A stretch of 64,000 nucleotides of DNA from Bacteroidota bacterium (GCA_016714535.1 JADKDR010000019.1:62001-126000), one strand, 5' to 3'; positions 34,251 to 43,929 are shown, numbered from the stretch's first letter. Numbers and translations are program-made. Notes: generated by a model from the letters alone, not told the origin.

Positions 34251-35192
34251 ATGCAAACTATAATAGGATCAGGAGGAGCTATTGGAATACCTCTGGCTAA
34301 GGAATTAAAAAAATACACAGATAAAATACGCCTTGTAAGTCGTAATCCAAAAAAGGTAAACGATACGGATGAACTTTTCCCGATTGATGTAAATGACTTA
34401 AAACAAATTGATAAAGCTGTTGCCGGTAGCGAAGTTGTTTATGTTGTTATTGGCTTTGAGTACAAACTAAGTGTGTGGCAAAAAATATGGCCTGCATTTA
34501 TGCAGGCCGTGATTGATGCATGCAAAGCACATAAGGCCAAACTCGTATTTTTCGATAATGTATATATGTATGATGCAACCGCCATTCCGCATATGACCGA
34601 AGAGTCGCCTATGAATGCACCGAGTTTAAAAGGTGTGGTGCGCCAACAATTGCATCAAATGATTATGAACGAAGTAAACAATCATACACTTACAGCTCTT
34701 ATTGCTCGGTCGGCCGATTTTTATGGCCCTGATAATAAGAACAGTGGTCTCACTATAATGGTGGTTGATAATTTGTTGAAAGGAAAAAAGGCGCAGGCAT
34801 TTGGTAATGTAAACAAACTACATACCTATACCTATACTCCTGATGCAGGTAAGGCTACCGCATTGCTTGGCAATACTCCTGATGCCTACAATCAGGTGTG
34901 GCATGTACCTACTTCAAAAGAGAAACTGACAAACCTGCAATGGATAAAATCCATTGCAGAAGAACTAAAAGTTGAGCCTAAAATTCAAATATTGCCAACC
35001 TGGTTTATCAAAGTGCTTGGATGGTTTATTCCGGTAATGAAAGAATTTCCAGAGATGCTTTATCAATATGAGCAAGATTATATTTTCGATAGCAGCAAAT
35101 TTGAAAAGCGGTTTGGTATTATGGCAACTCCACCTAAAGAGGGAATAAAAATGATGCTTGAAAGTGCAAGGAATGATGCTGGCGAGAAGTAG
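34251..35192 (+). CDS. NAD(P)-dependent epimerase/reductase-like protein (extended SDR)
   Basis: A 313-residue Rossmann protein. The N-terminal IIGSGGAIGIPLAKEL (about 4-19) is a GxGGxxG-type dinucleotide loop immediately at the start. Later parts show the atypical-SDR pattern FFDNVYMYD and ARSADFYGPDNKNSG, common in NAD-dependent epimerases and NmrA-like reductases. The canonical YxxxK dyad is not evident. Substrate unknown. It lies 101 bases after the SLOG gene on the same strand and may be cotranscribed. Confidence 0.75.
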   Translation: MQTIIGSGGAIGIPLAKELKKYTDKIRLVSRNPKKVNDTDELFPIDVNDLKQIDKAVAGSEVVYVVIGFEYKLSVWQKIWPAFMQAVIDACKAHKAKLVFFDNVYMYDATAIPHMTEESPMNAPSLKGVVRQQLHQMIMNEVNNHTLTALIARSADFYGPDNKNSGLTIMVVDNLLKGKKAQAFGNVNKLHTYTYTPDAGKATALLGNTPDAYNQVWHVPTSKEKLTNLQWIKSIAEELKVEPKIQILPTWFIKVLGWFIPVMKEFPEMLYQYEQDYIFDSSKFEKRFGIMATPPKEGIKMMLESARNDAGEK

Positions 35193-35233
35193 CTTATTAT
35201 TTCATAGCTAAGGTAATTTTTATTTCAATTCCG

Positions 35234-35377
35234 CTCTTCGATATGTTCTGCAGGGCAGGTCGAAGCACATATACAAATCTCCGCTCGTACGCATTTGCAA
35301 TGCGGATGTCTAATTGCATTGTAAAACAATTTTTTAATCTTTTATAAATCCACTCTTCGACATACCCTTTGGAACAT
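35234..35377. repeat. Pair of REP-like hairpin repeats
   Basis: Two related copies: 35234-35265 (starts CTCTTCGATATGTTC, ends GGTCGAAG) and 35353-35377 (starts CTCTTCGACATACCC). Between them is a perfect CGCATT-TGC-AATGCG hairpin (35290-35304). The same CTCTTCGACAT motif occurs at 38837 and, inverted, at 39106, flanking a transposase remnant. This stretch is the main content of the gap 35193-35427. It resembles the palindromic repeats mobilised by REP-associated tyrosine transposases. Confidence 0.65.
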
Positions 35378-35427
35378 TTAGAATAGCATTACTTTTCTTT
35401 TTGAACAAATGGAAAAAAAGAAGGATC

Positions 35428-35988
35428 CTAAAATCCCAATTTCAAATACACTCCTTGCGAAATAAAACTTTTTAGTCGTCCACCAGCTTGCCATTCGGTT
35501 TTTAAGCCCAAACCCAATCGGGTATTAATATTTCTTTCAATATTCAAATTTGCAATGGGGCAATTTGCACCGTATATTCTTTTCCTAAAGAATACATCAT
35601 TTTCGGAGACAAATGTTCCGGGCTCAAAGTCTAGAACCCAGGTTTCTTCTCTTCTGCGTATTGCATAGCCTGCACCAATTTCTATTTTCCATTTTGCGGT
35701 TTGCGTAATTGCATAATCCAGTCTAAGTGCAGCTCCGGTTGTGAAGGTATTAGCTGATTTATTGTCCAATGAATAAGATTGTTTAGCATAGAATATTTGC
35801 GGGGTTATGTAAAATCTTTTGAATACATGAAATTGAACTTCATTGCTGACCATATATCCAGGCTCGCGCTCAGCATAAACATAAGAAGTGGAAATGCGAG
35901 ATGAGTTTTTGTTTGTGGGTACAGAATTTTGTGATTTGCTTAACGTATATCCTAAGCATAACAATACTGCTAATTTCAACTTTTTCAT
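35428..35988 (-). CDS. Outer-membrane beta-barrel protein, function unknown
   Basis: A 186-residue protein; the ATG giving MKKLKLAVLLCLGYTLSKSQ supplies a typical signal peptide and was chosen over an ATG 11 codons earlier. The mature part alternates aromatic and polar residues in about eight amphipathic strands (FYITPQIFYAKQ, ALRLDYAITQ, IEIGAGYAIRR). It ends GVYLKLGF with a terminal phenylalanine, the signal for outer-membrane barrel assembly. A small eight-stranded barrel is likely. Cysteine in the ANCPIAN loop is unusual. No operon partner. Confidence 0.7.
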   Translation of the reverse strand: MKKLKLAVLLCLGYTLSKSQNSVPTNKNSSRISTSYVYAEREPGYMVSNEVQFHVFKRFYITPQIFYAKQSYSLDNKSANTFTTGAALRLDYAITQTAKWKIEIGAGYAIRRREETWVLDFEPGTFVSENDVFFRKRIYGANCPIANLNIERNINTRLGLGLKTEWQAGGRLKSFISQGVYLKLGF

Positions 35989-36204
35989 TTGATTAATTTT
36001 TAACTTTGATTGTTTATACAAATACTTGGTTGCAGATTTTTTCTAATCAGATAAGAGGCTGACTAAAAATTCAAATTGGTTGCATAATATCTACGAAGGA
36101 TTTTAAATATTATTGTGTAAACAAATACATTACAAATTGATGACAGGCATTGTTGCGTCAAGCGACATTGTTGATGACACTATGCAGTTGTGCATATGCC
36201 AGCT

Positions 36205-36391
36205 TTTGGCGTAGTCTCCGATTTCGTCATTGTGCAGTGCAATCTCCGATTGTTCCGTTGCTGAATTGCATAATTGGGTCAGGTGTGGTGAAGTGATTAT
36301 TGGAATTTTTATCATGTATTATTTTTTCTTTTAGTAAAAATATAAATCAGAGATTTATTTACTCTGTGGTGTAGTCAGAGACTACGCCAAA
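36205..36391. repeat. 187-bp element with 17-bp terminal inverted repeats
   Basis: TTTGGCGTAGTCTCCGA (36205-36221) recurs inverted at 36375-36391 with one mismatch. A tandem repeat of the 17-base unit GAGACTACGCCAAACAG follows from 36378. The gap 35989-36485 contains this element; a 61-codon frame (36130-36315) overlaps it and has no family resemblance. It could be a MITE-like or REP-like unit. Confidence 0.5.
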
Positions 36392-36454
36392 CAGGAGACT
36401 TCTCCAAACGGTAGTTAGTGAAAACTATAATATCAGAAAGTATAAAATAAAACC

Positions 36455-36462
36455 TACATTCG
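36455..36462 (+). promoter_or_regulatory. Putative -7 element upstream of the FG-GAP gene
   Basis: TACATTCG, one base off TAnnTTTG, 23 bases before the ATG of the next gene. Confidence 0.4.
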
Positions 36463-36485
36463 TATTCAGTTTAAATCTATCACAG

Positions 36486-38144
36486 ATGAGCAGAATTCGG
36501 ATTATAATATTGTTTATTGCAATCATATTGATAGCAAACAAAATAAGTGCACAAAACTTTCCAACCTTGCAATGGAGTTACGACATTGGGGCACCAGCTT
36601 TTGGCTCAGCTGCGGCTGCTGATTTAGATGGTGATGGCAAACTCGAGATTGTTTTTACAACCTACACCAATGACGGACGGGCACATTGCCTCAATGCCGA
36701 AGACGGTTCGGTTAATTGGATTTACGATATTAATGGTTGTGGCGATGTGGCTCCGGTAATTTATGATATGGATGGTGATAGTGTATTAGATGTATTTATT
36801 AATGGCTCATGTAACCCGACAGCCTTTTGTATTGATGGAAAAACAGGAACGTTAAAGTGGAGCAAACCTTCGGGAGGTGGCGACTCCCCTCCTACTGTGG
36901 CCGATATTGATAACGATAACAAACCTGAAATTCTATTTGGCAATTTTAGCGGACAAATAAGAATATTAAATGGCGAAGATGGTAGTCTGGCCAAGCAAAT
37001 ACAAGTAACCACCGGCCCTGTGCAAACAGAACCTACACTTTGCGATGTGAATGGAGATAGCATGCTTGATATTATTGTGGCTAATCATTTTAATAATTCA
37101 GGTTACTATACCTATTGCTACGATTATGCAACGGCAGATACCCTTTGGGTAAATTATCATTTTGACACAAGCAGCACATATTACTCCTATCATGGTGGTG
37201 CTATTGCTGATATAGACCTTGACGGAAAAAATGAATATGTGATTGGTGATAACAGTGGAATGATACGTGCCTTGAATGTTGAAGATGGCAGTGTGCTTTG
37301 GACTAAGACAGGTTTAACAAATGTAATGAGTGCAATCTCAATTGCGGACTTGGATAATGATGATACGCTCGAAGTAATTTATAATAACAACGATTACATT
37401 AACTTTAATGATCATATAGGCATACTGGATGGTCCCTCAGGAAATCTTGAGTGGATGTATCCCCTTACATTCAGCTCATTTAGAGGGATGGCTGTAGGCG
37501 ATGTTAATGGCAATGGTAAACTGGACCTTGTGTCAGGGCATTTTATGGGTGAATTTATCGCTATAGAACCTTATACAGGATTGCTTTGGAATATAGACCT
37601 TGATACCTTCTTCCAGCAAGGTTTACCGTGGTTTAATGTGGACCATGGTGCATTGATAGCCGATTTTGATGATGATGATACCATGGAAGTATTCACTGTT
37701 GCAGGATACGGAACCTATGTACCCGATAGCCTAAATTGTGGAAAGGCATTTATGTTTAATGCCGGTGTTGGAAACTGCACATCGTGGTTAATGTTCAGAC
37801 ACGATATTCATCGCACTGCGTATTTATCAAATGCTGAAGTTGCAGCTGCATGTGATACAACTGCCAGTTTATACGCTTCACAAAACTTTTCCAATGCGTT
37901 ACAGATTATGCCTAATCCATTTGGTGATCATCTTAAATTTGTTTTTGAAAATAAGCCCAAGTCACCAATTGAAATAACACTTTTTAATATACATGGACAA
38001 GTAACCGGCTACAAGTACTTTGAAACATCTATCGTTAGCAATGAAATTAATTTTAACACAGAAAATCTCGCACCAGGAGTTTACTTTTACGTTTGTCAAC
38101 TAGGTGATAAGCGAGTAACCGGGAAAGTTGTGAAAATCAAATAA
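36486..38144 (+). CDS. FG-GAP/VCBS-repeat T9SS cargo protein
   Basis: A 552-residue secreted protein with signal peptide (ending NKISAQ near residue 23). At least seven calcium-binding FG-GAP/VCBS-like repeats carry the D.D.DG/N...(I/V) pattern: ADLDGDGKLEIVF, YDMDGDSVLDVFI, ADIDNDNKPEILF, CDVNGDSMLDIIV, ADIDLDGKNEYVI, ADLDNDDTLEVIY, GDVNGNGKLDLVS. They predict an integrin-alpha-type beta-propeller. PQQ-like NAEDGSVNW segments alternate with them. The last ~80 residues (LQIMPNPFGDHLKF to GKVVKIK) are a T9SS sorting domain. Probably a calcium-stabilised surface binding protein. Confidence 0.9.
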   Translation: MSRIRIIILFIAIILIANKISAQNFPTLQWSYDIGAPAFGSAAAADLDGDGKLEIVFTTYTNDGRAHCLNAEDGSVNWIYDINGCGDVAPVIYDMDGDSVLDVFINGSCNPTAFCIDGKTGTLKWSKPSGGGDSPPTVADIDNDNKPEILFGNFSGQIRILNGEDGSLAKQIQVTTGPVQTEPTLCDVNGDSMLDIIVANHFNNSGYYTYCYDYATADTLWVNYHFDTSSTYYSYHGGAIADIDLDGKNEYVIGDNSGMIRALNVEDGSVLWTKTGLTNVMSAISIADLDNDDTLEVIYNNNDYINFNDHIGILDGPSGNLEWMYPLTFSSFRGMAVGDVNGNGKLDLVSGHFMGEFIAIEPYTGLLWNIDLDTFFQQGLPWFNVDHGALIADFDDDDTMEVFTVAGYGTYVPDSLNCGKAFMFNAGVGNCTSWLMFRHDIHRTAYLSNAEVAAACDTTASLYASQNFSNALQIMPNPFGDHLKFVFENKPKSPIEITLFNIHGQVTGYKYFETSIVSNEINFNTENLAPGVYFYVCQLGDKRVTGKVVKIK

Positions 38145-38327
38145 TGATAAATGTATAAGTTAAATTTTTCAGAAACGATAGCAGAAGTACTTTAGTGAAT
38201 AAGAAAGCAGAAATAATAATTACACACGCAAACCTGTCTACTCCTGCAAGGGTTTTATAGTGCAATTACAAATCCTTTTCGGTGCTGTGCATGCTTTGAT
38301 GAATGAACAGTAGCCCGCAGCAATTCA

Positions 38328-38693
38328 TTAAGGCTTGTAATACATGCGAACCAAAACTTTTTTTAATTCGCGAACTATTATCTGATGAGCTATTATTTGT
38401 GAATGATTGTAATTTGTCATCTCAATTTTTGCTCTTTCCAATTCCTTCTCCGAAACATCTATCCGATATAAAATCGAAAACAATTTTGAGTAACTGTTTT
38501 CAATTACCTTATCAATTTGCCGGGTTAGTTGCTCATGCAATTCATTATACGCTGTATCAACGTTTCCTGTGTAGGTGATATCAATGCCAAACATGGCAAA
38601 GTCCTTCATAATCTGATTGGCAGTAGCTTGTATAATTTCTACCTTATTAAAATAACTTGCTATTTTACTATTCTCTATCGAAGGAAACTCCAT
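38328..38693 (-). CDS. Conserved small helical protein, function unknown
   Basis: A 121-residue protein predicted largely alpha-helical, with no signal peptide or membrane segment. The N-terminal IENSKIASYFNKVEIIQATANQIMKDF stretch (residues about 6-32) and the C-terminal QIIAHQIIVRELKKVLVRMYY helix look conserved in style, and coding bias matches neighbouring genes. I do not recognise a named family. Cytoplasmic. It stands alone next to the REP-like element at 38.8 kb. Confidence 0.6.
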   Translation of the reverse strand: MEFPSIENSKIASYFNKVEIIQATANQIMKDFAMFGIDITYTGNVDTAYNELHEQLTRQIDKVIENSYSKLFSILYRIDVSEKELERAKIEMTNYNHSQIIAHQIIVRELKKVLVRMYYKP

Positions 38694-38836
38694 ATTATAA
38701 AAATTAAAGATTCGCTATTAATAATTGCACAGCAAGGCCTGCATTAAAACACAAGTGCGATTTACAAAAAAAAAGCAAATTCAATGCTTACGTTTATTTT
38801 CTATTTTCATATTTAAACTTGTTATCAACAACTCTT

Positions 38837-39133
38837 CTCTTCGACATGTTCCGAAGGCAATGTCGAAGCACTGATAGTGAGGCATTTGTAATGTTTTAGA
38901 GAAGCTATATATTTGAGCATTAAGGGATATGCCTCTGTTGTTATGAAACAGTTTACTTGCACAAATCCTGTTCGTGCCGGGATAGTAGACAAAGAACAAG
39001 ATTATATTTATAATGGTGCAGGAGATTATTATGGATGTAAAAAAGAATTCCTTGAACTTGCATCCTCGTGAGAAAGCATTGTAAATGCTTTTTAATCTTA
39101 ACTTTGACATGCCCTTCGGACTATGTCGAAGAG
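38837..39133. mobile_element. ~300-bp REP/RAYT-derived element with inverted hairpin ends
   Basis: The left end (38837-38868) begins CTCTTCGACATGTTCCGAAG and forms a nine-pair hairpin CTTCGACAT/ATGTCGAAG. The right end (39106-39133) is the inverted copy, whose complement begins CTCTTCGACATAGTCCGAAG. Between them is the 3' remnant of a transposase gene. The ends resemble the pair at 35.2-35.4 kb. This fits an internally deleted element of a REP-associated tyrosine transposase, now immobile by itself. Confidence 0.65.
38943..39071 (+). pseudogene. C-terminal remnant of REP-associated tyrosine transposase
   Basis: A 42-codon frame reading TNPVRAGIVDKEQDYIYNGA followed by GDYYG and ELASS. NPVRAG(I/L)V..PEDY.YSSA.DYYG is the characteristic C-terminal block of Y1/RAYT (IS200-like) transposases, so about three quarters of the gene is missing. 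It sits inside inverted REP-like ends. A separate transposase with the N-terminal block starts at 63.8 kb. Confidence 0.75.
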
Positions 39134-39255
39134 CGAGACTGAAATGCGGCTGTAGATTATACAGAATTTTTTAAGAAGCAGGTTCTAACATTCTGAATAA
39201 AAATAATCTTTAAGGCCTTAAAGAGAGACAAAGAGAAAAAAATAATAATACAAGT

Positions 39256-39977
39256 ATGACATTTGAAGAAACGGTTCATCATCGCAGGTCCATCCGCAAT
39301 TACAAGAAACAATCAATCGATTCAGAAAAAGTAAAAAAATGTATTGAGATAGCTACACTGTCGCCTAATAGCTCAAACATGCAGTTGTGGGAATTTTATC
39401 ATATCACGGATTCTAAGACGCTTACAAGTTTATCAACTTACTGCTTCAATCAAAATGCTGCTAAAACTGCCCAGCAAATGGTTGTATTTGTAACAAGGCA
39501 GGATCTTTACAAGCAAAGGTCAAGAAAGATGCTGGAGTTCGAAACGCAAAATATTTTAAAGAACAGCCCCACAGAAAGGCACGCAAGCAGGATTAAGCAA
39601 AGAAAATTGTATTACGGAAAAGCTATGCCATTTATTTATTCCCGATGTTTTGGATTTTTTGGACTTATACGAATGATCCTAGTAATATCATTGGCCTTTT
39701 CAGGCCAATTTACTATCAGGTAAGTGAAGGCGATATGCGTGTAGTAGTGCATAAAACTTGCGCGCTTGCTGCACAAACATTTATGCTTGCAATGTCAAAT
39801 GAAGGATATGACACCTGCCCTATGGAAGGTTTTGACAGCAGACGGGTTAAACGTATTTTACAATTGCCATTTGGTGCAGAAGTCAATATGATTATTTCTT
39901 GTGGAATAAGAGAAGCGAATGGAGTTTGGGGCGACCGCATGCGGATTCCGTTTAGCGAGGTTTATAAAAATATTTGA
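39256..39977 (+). pseudogene. Nitroreductase family protein, frameshifted
   Basis: FMN-dependent nitroreductase-like oxidoreductase. The 5' frame (39256-39723) encodes HHRRSIRNYKKQSID, the FMN-binding start, and ATLSPNSSNMQLWEF. The 3' frame (39645-39977) carries YDTCPMEGFDSRRVKRIL, GAEVNMIISCGIRE and RMRIPFSEVYKNI. They are offset by one frame; homology switches near 39690, close to the TTGGCC-TTTTCA-GGCCAA palindrome. Joined, the protein would be about 240 residues, normal for the family. It is either a recent frameshift mutation or a sequence error; no other lesions are visible. Confidence 0.8.
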
Positions 39978-40205
39978 AACAACTGACCAGTTCGTATTTC
40001 ATATAGCAACATGTTTTTAGAGCCTAGACATGCCGATATATTGTGCCTTTTTTTTAGCATTAAAATTACATCTTCGGTTTCAACTAATCATTTTAGATGT
40101 TAAATCAAGCCTAAATACCTTTGCTTTGGCCCTTAGCTAAAATCAAAGATTTTATCTTCGCTCTATCCAATCAAATTACTTATCATAAAATTTAATTTAA
40201 TAACA

Positions 40206-41560
40206 ATGAAAAGATTTCTTTCAATCACACATACACTTGTATTTTTATTTGGCACTCTGTTACAAGCACAGCCTGATGATAAAGGCATTGTACAAAAAGT
40301 TGATTCGCTATTGAATGATGCAAACGCAAAAGGTATTTTTTCTGGACAGGTAACTATTACACACAATGGGGAAAATATTTACTACCGACAATTAGGCTAT
40401 GCTGATTGGAAAACAAAAAGAGCAATAGACAAAAACACCATCTTCAATATAGGTTCACTAAACAAGCAATTTACAGAAGAAATCATACACCAACTATCTA
40501 ATGAAAGTAAACTTGCATATACTGACAAACTGAGCAAGTACCTTGATATTTATCCAACAGAAATTGGAAACAAAATTACCATTCAGCAATTGCTGAATAT
40601 GGAAGCAGGCCTGGGCGATTATTTGGAGAATCCAAAATTTGAAGAAATACGCTTCAAAGAATTTACAATGAACGAATTGCTTAATATCATAAAGACGGAG
40701 CCTTTGCTTTTTGAACCTGGTACATCTAAGAGATATTCCAATTCGGGATATGTTGTGTTGGGAGCTGTAATCGAAAAAATTACGAACAAGAGTTATGAAA
40801 AAATCTACAGGCAAGAATTGCAACTCCCTTGGCACTTAACATGTACTATACCAAAGCAGAAAAAGCCGCACAAGCAAATCGTGCATTTGGCACCGATATT
40901 ACTTTTGAAGGTAACAAAATCAGCTTTGATGATATATCCAATAGCACGCCTGCAGGTGGCATATATACTACCATTAGTGATTTACTAAAATTTACTGAAG
41001 CTAAAATGAAAGGTGCATTACCTTCACATACCTCAAGTGGCAAAGCAATGGTTGCCGGTGGAACACCATTTTGGAATTCAGTTATTTACTACAATCAAGA
41101 TAATGGCTATGCCTTTGTTATCATGGCAAATACATGCACTATTGCAGATGAACTTGCATTCAGGATTAAATCAATTATTAAAAATGAGCCCTGCCCTGCT
41201 CTGCAGTTTCCTTTTGCTATGACTTTATATAAATCTATAAATGAGCAAGGAATAGATTATGTAAAATCTAATCTAGAGCAAATGGCCAATGCAGCAGGTC
41301 TGCCCCTGGATGAGCGATTTTTAAATTTTTTCGGATATCAATATTTAAATGCAGGAGCAAAAGAAGTAGCTTTGAAATTATTTAAACTAAACGTAGATTT
41401 ATATCCCAAAGTAGCAAATGTTTATGATAGCCTTGGTGAAGCATACCTACTTTCCGATGATAAAACGAATGCATTGAAAAATTATAAAATTGCTTTAGAA
41501 CTAGATCCTGAAAACGAACGAATAAAGAGCACGATTGCAAAAATTGAAAAGGAACAGTAA
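40206..41560 (+). pseudogene. Serine hydrolase (class C beta-lactamase family), frameshifted
   Basis: The 5' frame (40206-40988) has a signal peptide (ending LLQAQ), the nucleophile motif SLNK (S84-K87) and YSN (177-179) of the AmpC/penicillin-binding-protein fold. The 3' frame (40829-41560) continues with the STPAGGIYTTISDLLKF segment, the GGTPFWNSVIYYNQDNGYAFVIMAN strand region (HxG/KTG counterpart) and a TPR-like C-terminus (VYDSLGEAYLLSDDKTNALKNY). The frame changes near 40825-40832 (CTCCCTTGG). Joined length is about 450 residues. Such enzymes hydrolyse esters, D-amino-acid peptides or beta-lactams; the substrate is unknown. Either a disrupted gene or a one-base error. Confidence 0.82.
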
Positions 41561-41611
41561 CATTATAATTGACCTTAACTTTGGTCACAACTTTTTTATA
41601 AAACTAATAAG

Positions 41612-41938
41612 ATGCGCAAAGCGAATACCCTCATACTTATAATAACACTAATTTCAAGCTCATGCACTAAGCCTACCAATGCTTGCTTTACTTATACTGC
41701 TGATACGCTTGCTATAAACACGCCAATCACATTTAATTCGGGGTGCTCTCAAAATGCGTCTTACTTCCTTTGGAATTTTGTTGATAACACTCTTGACACT
41801 ACGACCACTAACATTAACATTACACATGCATTTTCGAAGAGCGGGCTTTATCTTATTACCTTAGAGGCAAAACGAAAAGATGGTGCATCATCAGGAAAGG
41901 ATAATTACTACACCCAGAAAACAATTATAGTTCAGTAA
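41612..41938 (+). CDS. Small PKD-domain lipoprotein
   Basis: A 108-residue lipoprotein. The signal MRKANTLILIITLISSSC ends in a lipobox with Cys18. The mature part is a single PKD/Ig-like fold: ITFNSGCSQNASYFLWNF, then THAFSKSGLYLITLEAKRKDG, the usual WxF and YxVTL.. strands. PKD domains mediate surface protein-protein or protein-glycan contacts. Probably attached to the outer membrane. It follows the broken hydrolase gene by 51 bases. Confidence 0.78.
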   Translation: MRKANTLILIITLISSSCTKPTNACFTYTADTLAINTPITFNSGCSQNASYFLWNFVDNTLDTTTTNINITHAFSKSGLYLITLEAKRKDGASSGKDNYYTQKTIIVQ

Positions 41939-42059
41939 TAAAAGCAGACGGCATCAAATGTTCTTTTTTAGATTGCTGCACTTTGGTACTTTTGCATCTA
42001 AATAAAAAACAGATTGACCAAGTGTCAATTGATAATATGCTTCGGATAAAATTTATGAT

Positions 42060-42503
42060 ATGAATAAATCCACTATTTCGATTCTCTCGTTGTGCATGCT
42101 TGCTGCTTGCACTTCGTCTTCAATAAAGGAAAAAATTAATAAAGCCGGTGATGTGGCCGGGCAAACTGCCGGTGAATTTATTGAAGGCGCAACGCAAGGG
42201 GTGCAAAAAGCTTTTGATGTAGATATTGCCCTACCCGATGCACTAAAAGATAAAGGAATACAATTTGGAAAGGCCACCGTTTCGAGTGACAGCATAGGCA
42301 CCGATAATCTATTACATCTTTATGTGATATTTACAAAAGACTTTGACGGAGGCCTGATGGCCAAAGTATTTGATTCGAAGGGAAAAGAAATGGGACGTTC
42401 TACTGTTACCTTGAATGGCAAAAAAGATGCGGCTCAGTTTGTAGAATTTCGTTTCGATAAACTCACCAATATTGATAGCTCGAGTGAACTAACGATCGAA
42501 TAA
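42060..42503 (+). CDS. Putative lipoprotein, function unknown
   Basis: A 147-residue protein with signal MNKSTISILSLCMLAAC, lipobox LAAC (Cys17). An amphipathic glycine/alanine-rich helix (about 25-50, GDVAGQTAGEFIEGATQGV) is followed by a beta-rich domain with LYVIFTKDFDGGLMAKVFD and VEFRFDKLTNID. I do not recognise the family. Likely an envelope lipoprotein. Confidence 0.68.
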   Translation: MNKSTISILSLCMLAACTSSSIKEKINKAGDVAGQTAGEFIEGATQGVQKAFDVDIALPDALKDKGIQFGKATVSSDSIGTDNLLHLYVIFTKDFDGGLMAKVFDSKGKEMGRSTVTLNGKKDAAQFVEFRFDKLTNIDSSSELTIE

Positions 42504-42583
42504 ATAGTAATCATAATTAATCGGACATCTTATTAAACCTTTTATGGTAAGCTTATCTAATCAAAAACTAATCAGTTAATAAT

Positions 42584-43894
42584 ATGAGACATCTATTTGC
42601 TATTTCTGCGCTTAGCCTTTTCTGTGTATATAACACAACAAGAGCTCAAAGCAATTATTTTCCACCATTAAGCGGAACGGCACTCTGGGATACTGTTTCG
42701 CCTGCTTCGTTAGGTTGGTGCTTAAACGAGATTGACACGTTGTACGATTTTTTGCAAAAGGAAGACACCAAAGGCTTCATGGTTTTAAAAGATGGTAAAA
42801 TTGTTTTAGAAAAATATTTCGGCACGTTCACTGCAGATAGCTTATGGTACTGGGCTTCTGCAGGAAAAACCATAACAGCTTTTCTGGTAGGCAAAGCGCA
42901 GGAAGAAAATTTTTTAGATATCACCGATACAACCTCCACTTATTTAGGAACCGGCTGGACAAGTTGCTTACCAAGTCAGGAAGAAAAAATATCCATTCAG
43001 CATCAGCTGACAATGACCACAGGACTAGATGATGGTGTGCCCGACAATCACTGCACTTATGATACATGCCTGACTTACTTAGCAGACCCTGGCGCACGTT
43101 GGGCATATCATAACGCACCATACACGCTGCTCGAAGGTGTCATTAATAATGCTACCGGAACTCCTATTAATACGTACACGCAAACACGCTTAAAAAACCA
43201 AACAGGCATGACTGGTTTTTGGGCATTTAGCGGATTTAATAATGTGTTCTATAGTAAAGTTAGAAGCATGGCCCGCTTTGGATTATTAATTCAAAACAAC
43301 TGCATCTGGGATGGCGACACGTTGCTTCATGATGCAAACTATGTTCAGGCAATGACCAGCACTTCGCAAAATTTAAACCTTTCATACGGCTATCTTTGGT
43401 GGCTTAATGGCAAGGCTTCGTTCATGGTGCCAACATCGCAAATTGTTTTCCCTGGTTCATATGCACCGGATGCTCCAGCCGATATGTTTGCCGCTTTAGG
43501 CAAAGATGGTCAGATATTGAGTATATCGAAAAGTACCGGACTGGTAGTGGTAAGAATGGGAATGCAGGCGGGAAGTAACCCAGTTACAATAACCTTGTGT
43601 AACGATATTTGGAAAAAACTTAATGCTGCTATGTGTGGTTCATCATCGATAATCGATGATGATTTGAACAATAACCATTTTTCAATTTACCCCAATCCGG
43701 CAACTAACGAAATTTCGCTTGACTTCTCACCTAAAGAAAACACTACCATAGTGATTACAAATTCAGTTGGAAAAGTAGTTCTAGAAAAACAAAATCAAAA
43801 CAAGATTGATATTTCAGAATTAACCGGTGGTTTCTATATCGTTACGGTTATACATGGAGCAAAATCTTACACCTCCAAACTTATTAAGCAGTAG
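42584..43894 (+). CDS. Secreted serine hydrolase (beta-lactamase family) with T9SS sorting domain
   Basis: A 436-residue exported enzyme. Signal peptide about 1-22 (ending TTRAQ). The penicillin-binding fold motifs are present: SAGK (S92-K95) in WASAGKTITAFLVG, and YHN (175-177). The C-terminal ~75 residues (FSIYPNPATNEISLDF to TSKLIKQ) form a T9SS sorting domain. It probably acts as an extracellular esterase or peptidase at the cell surface; antibiotic hydrolysis is not implied. It converges with the GH38 gene, 35 bases apart. A second, broken serine hydrolase lies 1 kb upstream. Confidence 0.88.
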   Translation: MRHLFAISALSLFCVYNTTRAQSNYFPPLSGTALWDTVSPASLGWCLNEIDTLYDFLQKEDTKGFMVLKDGKIVLEKYFGTFTADSLWYWASAGKTITAFLVGKAQEENFLDITDTTSTYLGTGWTSCLPSQEEKISIQHQLTMTTGLDDGVPDNHCTYDTCLTYLADPGARWAYHNAPYTLLEGVINNATGTPINTYTQTRLKNQTGMTGFWAFSGFNNVFYSKVRSMARFGLLIQNNCIWDGDTLLHDANYVQAMTSTSQNLNLSYGYLWWLNGKASFMVPTSQIVFPGSYAPDAPADMFAALGKDGQILSISKSTGLVVVRMGMQAGSNPVTITLCNDIWKKLNAAMCGSSSIIDDDLNNNHFSIYPNPATNEISLDFSPKENTTIVITNSVGKVVLEKQNQNKIDISELTGGFYIVTVIHGAKSYTSKLIKQ

Positions 43895-43929
43895 CATTAT
43901 TGTCCGCTAGAAGTAATCCTTCAAAAGAA

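Noticed and set aside
36130..36315. 61-codon frame on the minus strand as a small gene
   Set aside because: It overlaps the inverted-repeat element, has no family resemblance, and the start lacks a convincing context.
42584..43894. Antibiotic-resistance beta-lactamase
   Set aside because: Only the general class C/penicillin-binding fold motifs are present; the T9SS tail and divergence indicate a surface hydrolase of unknown substrate.
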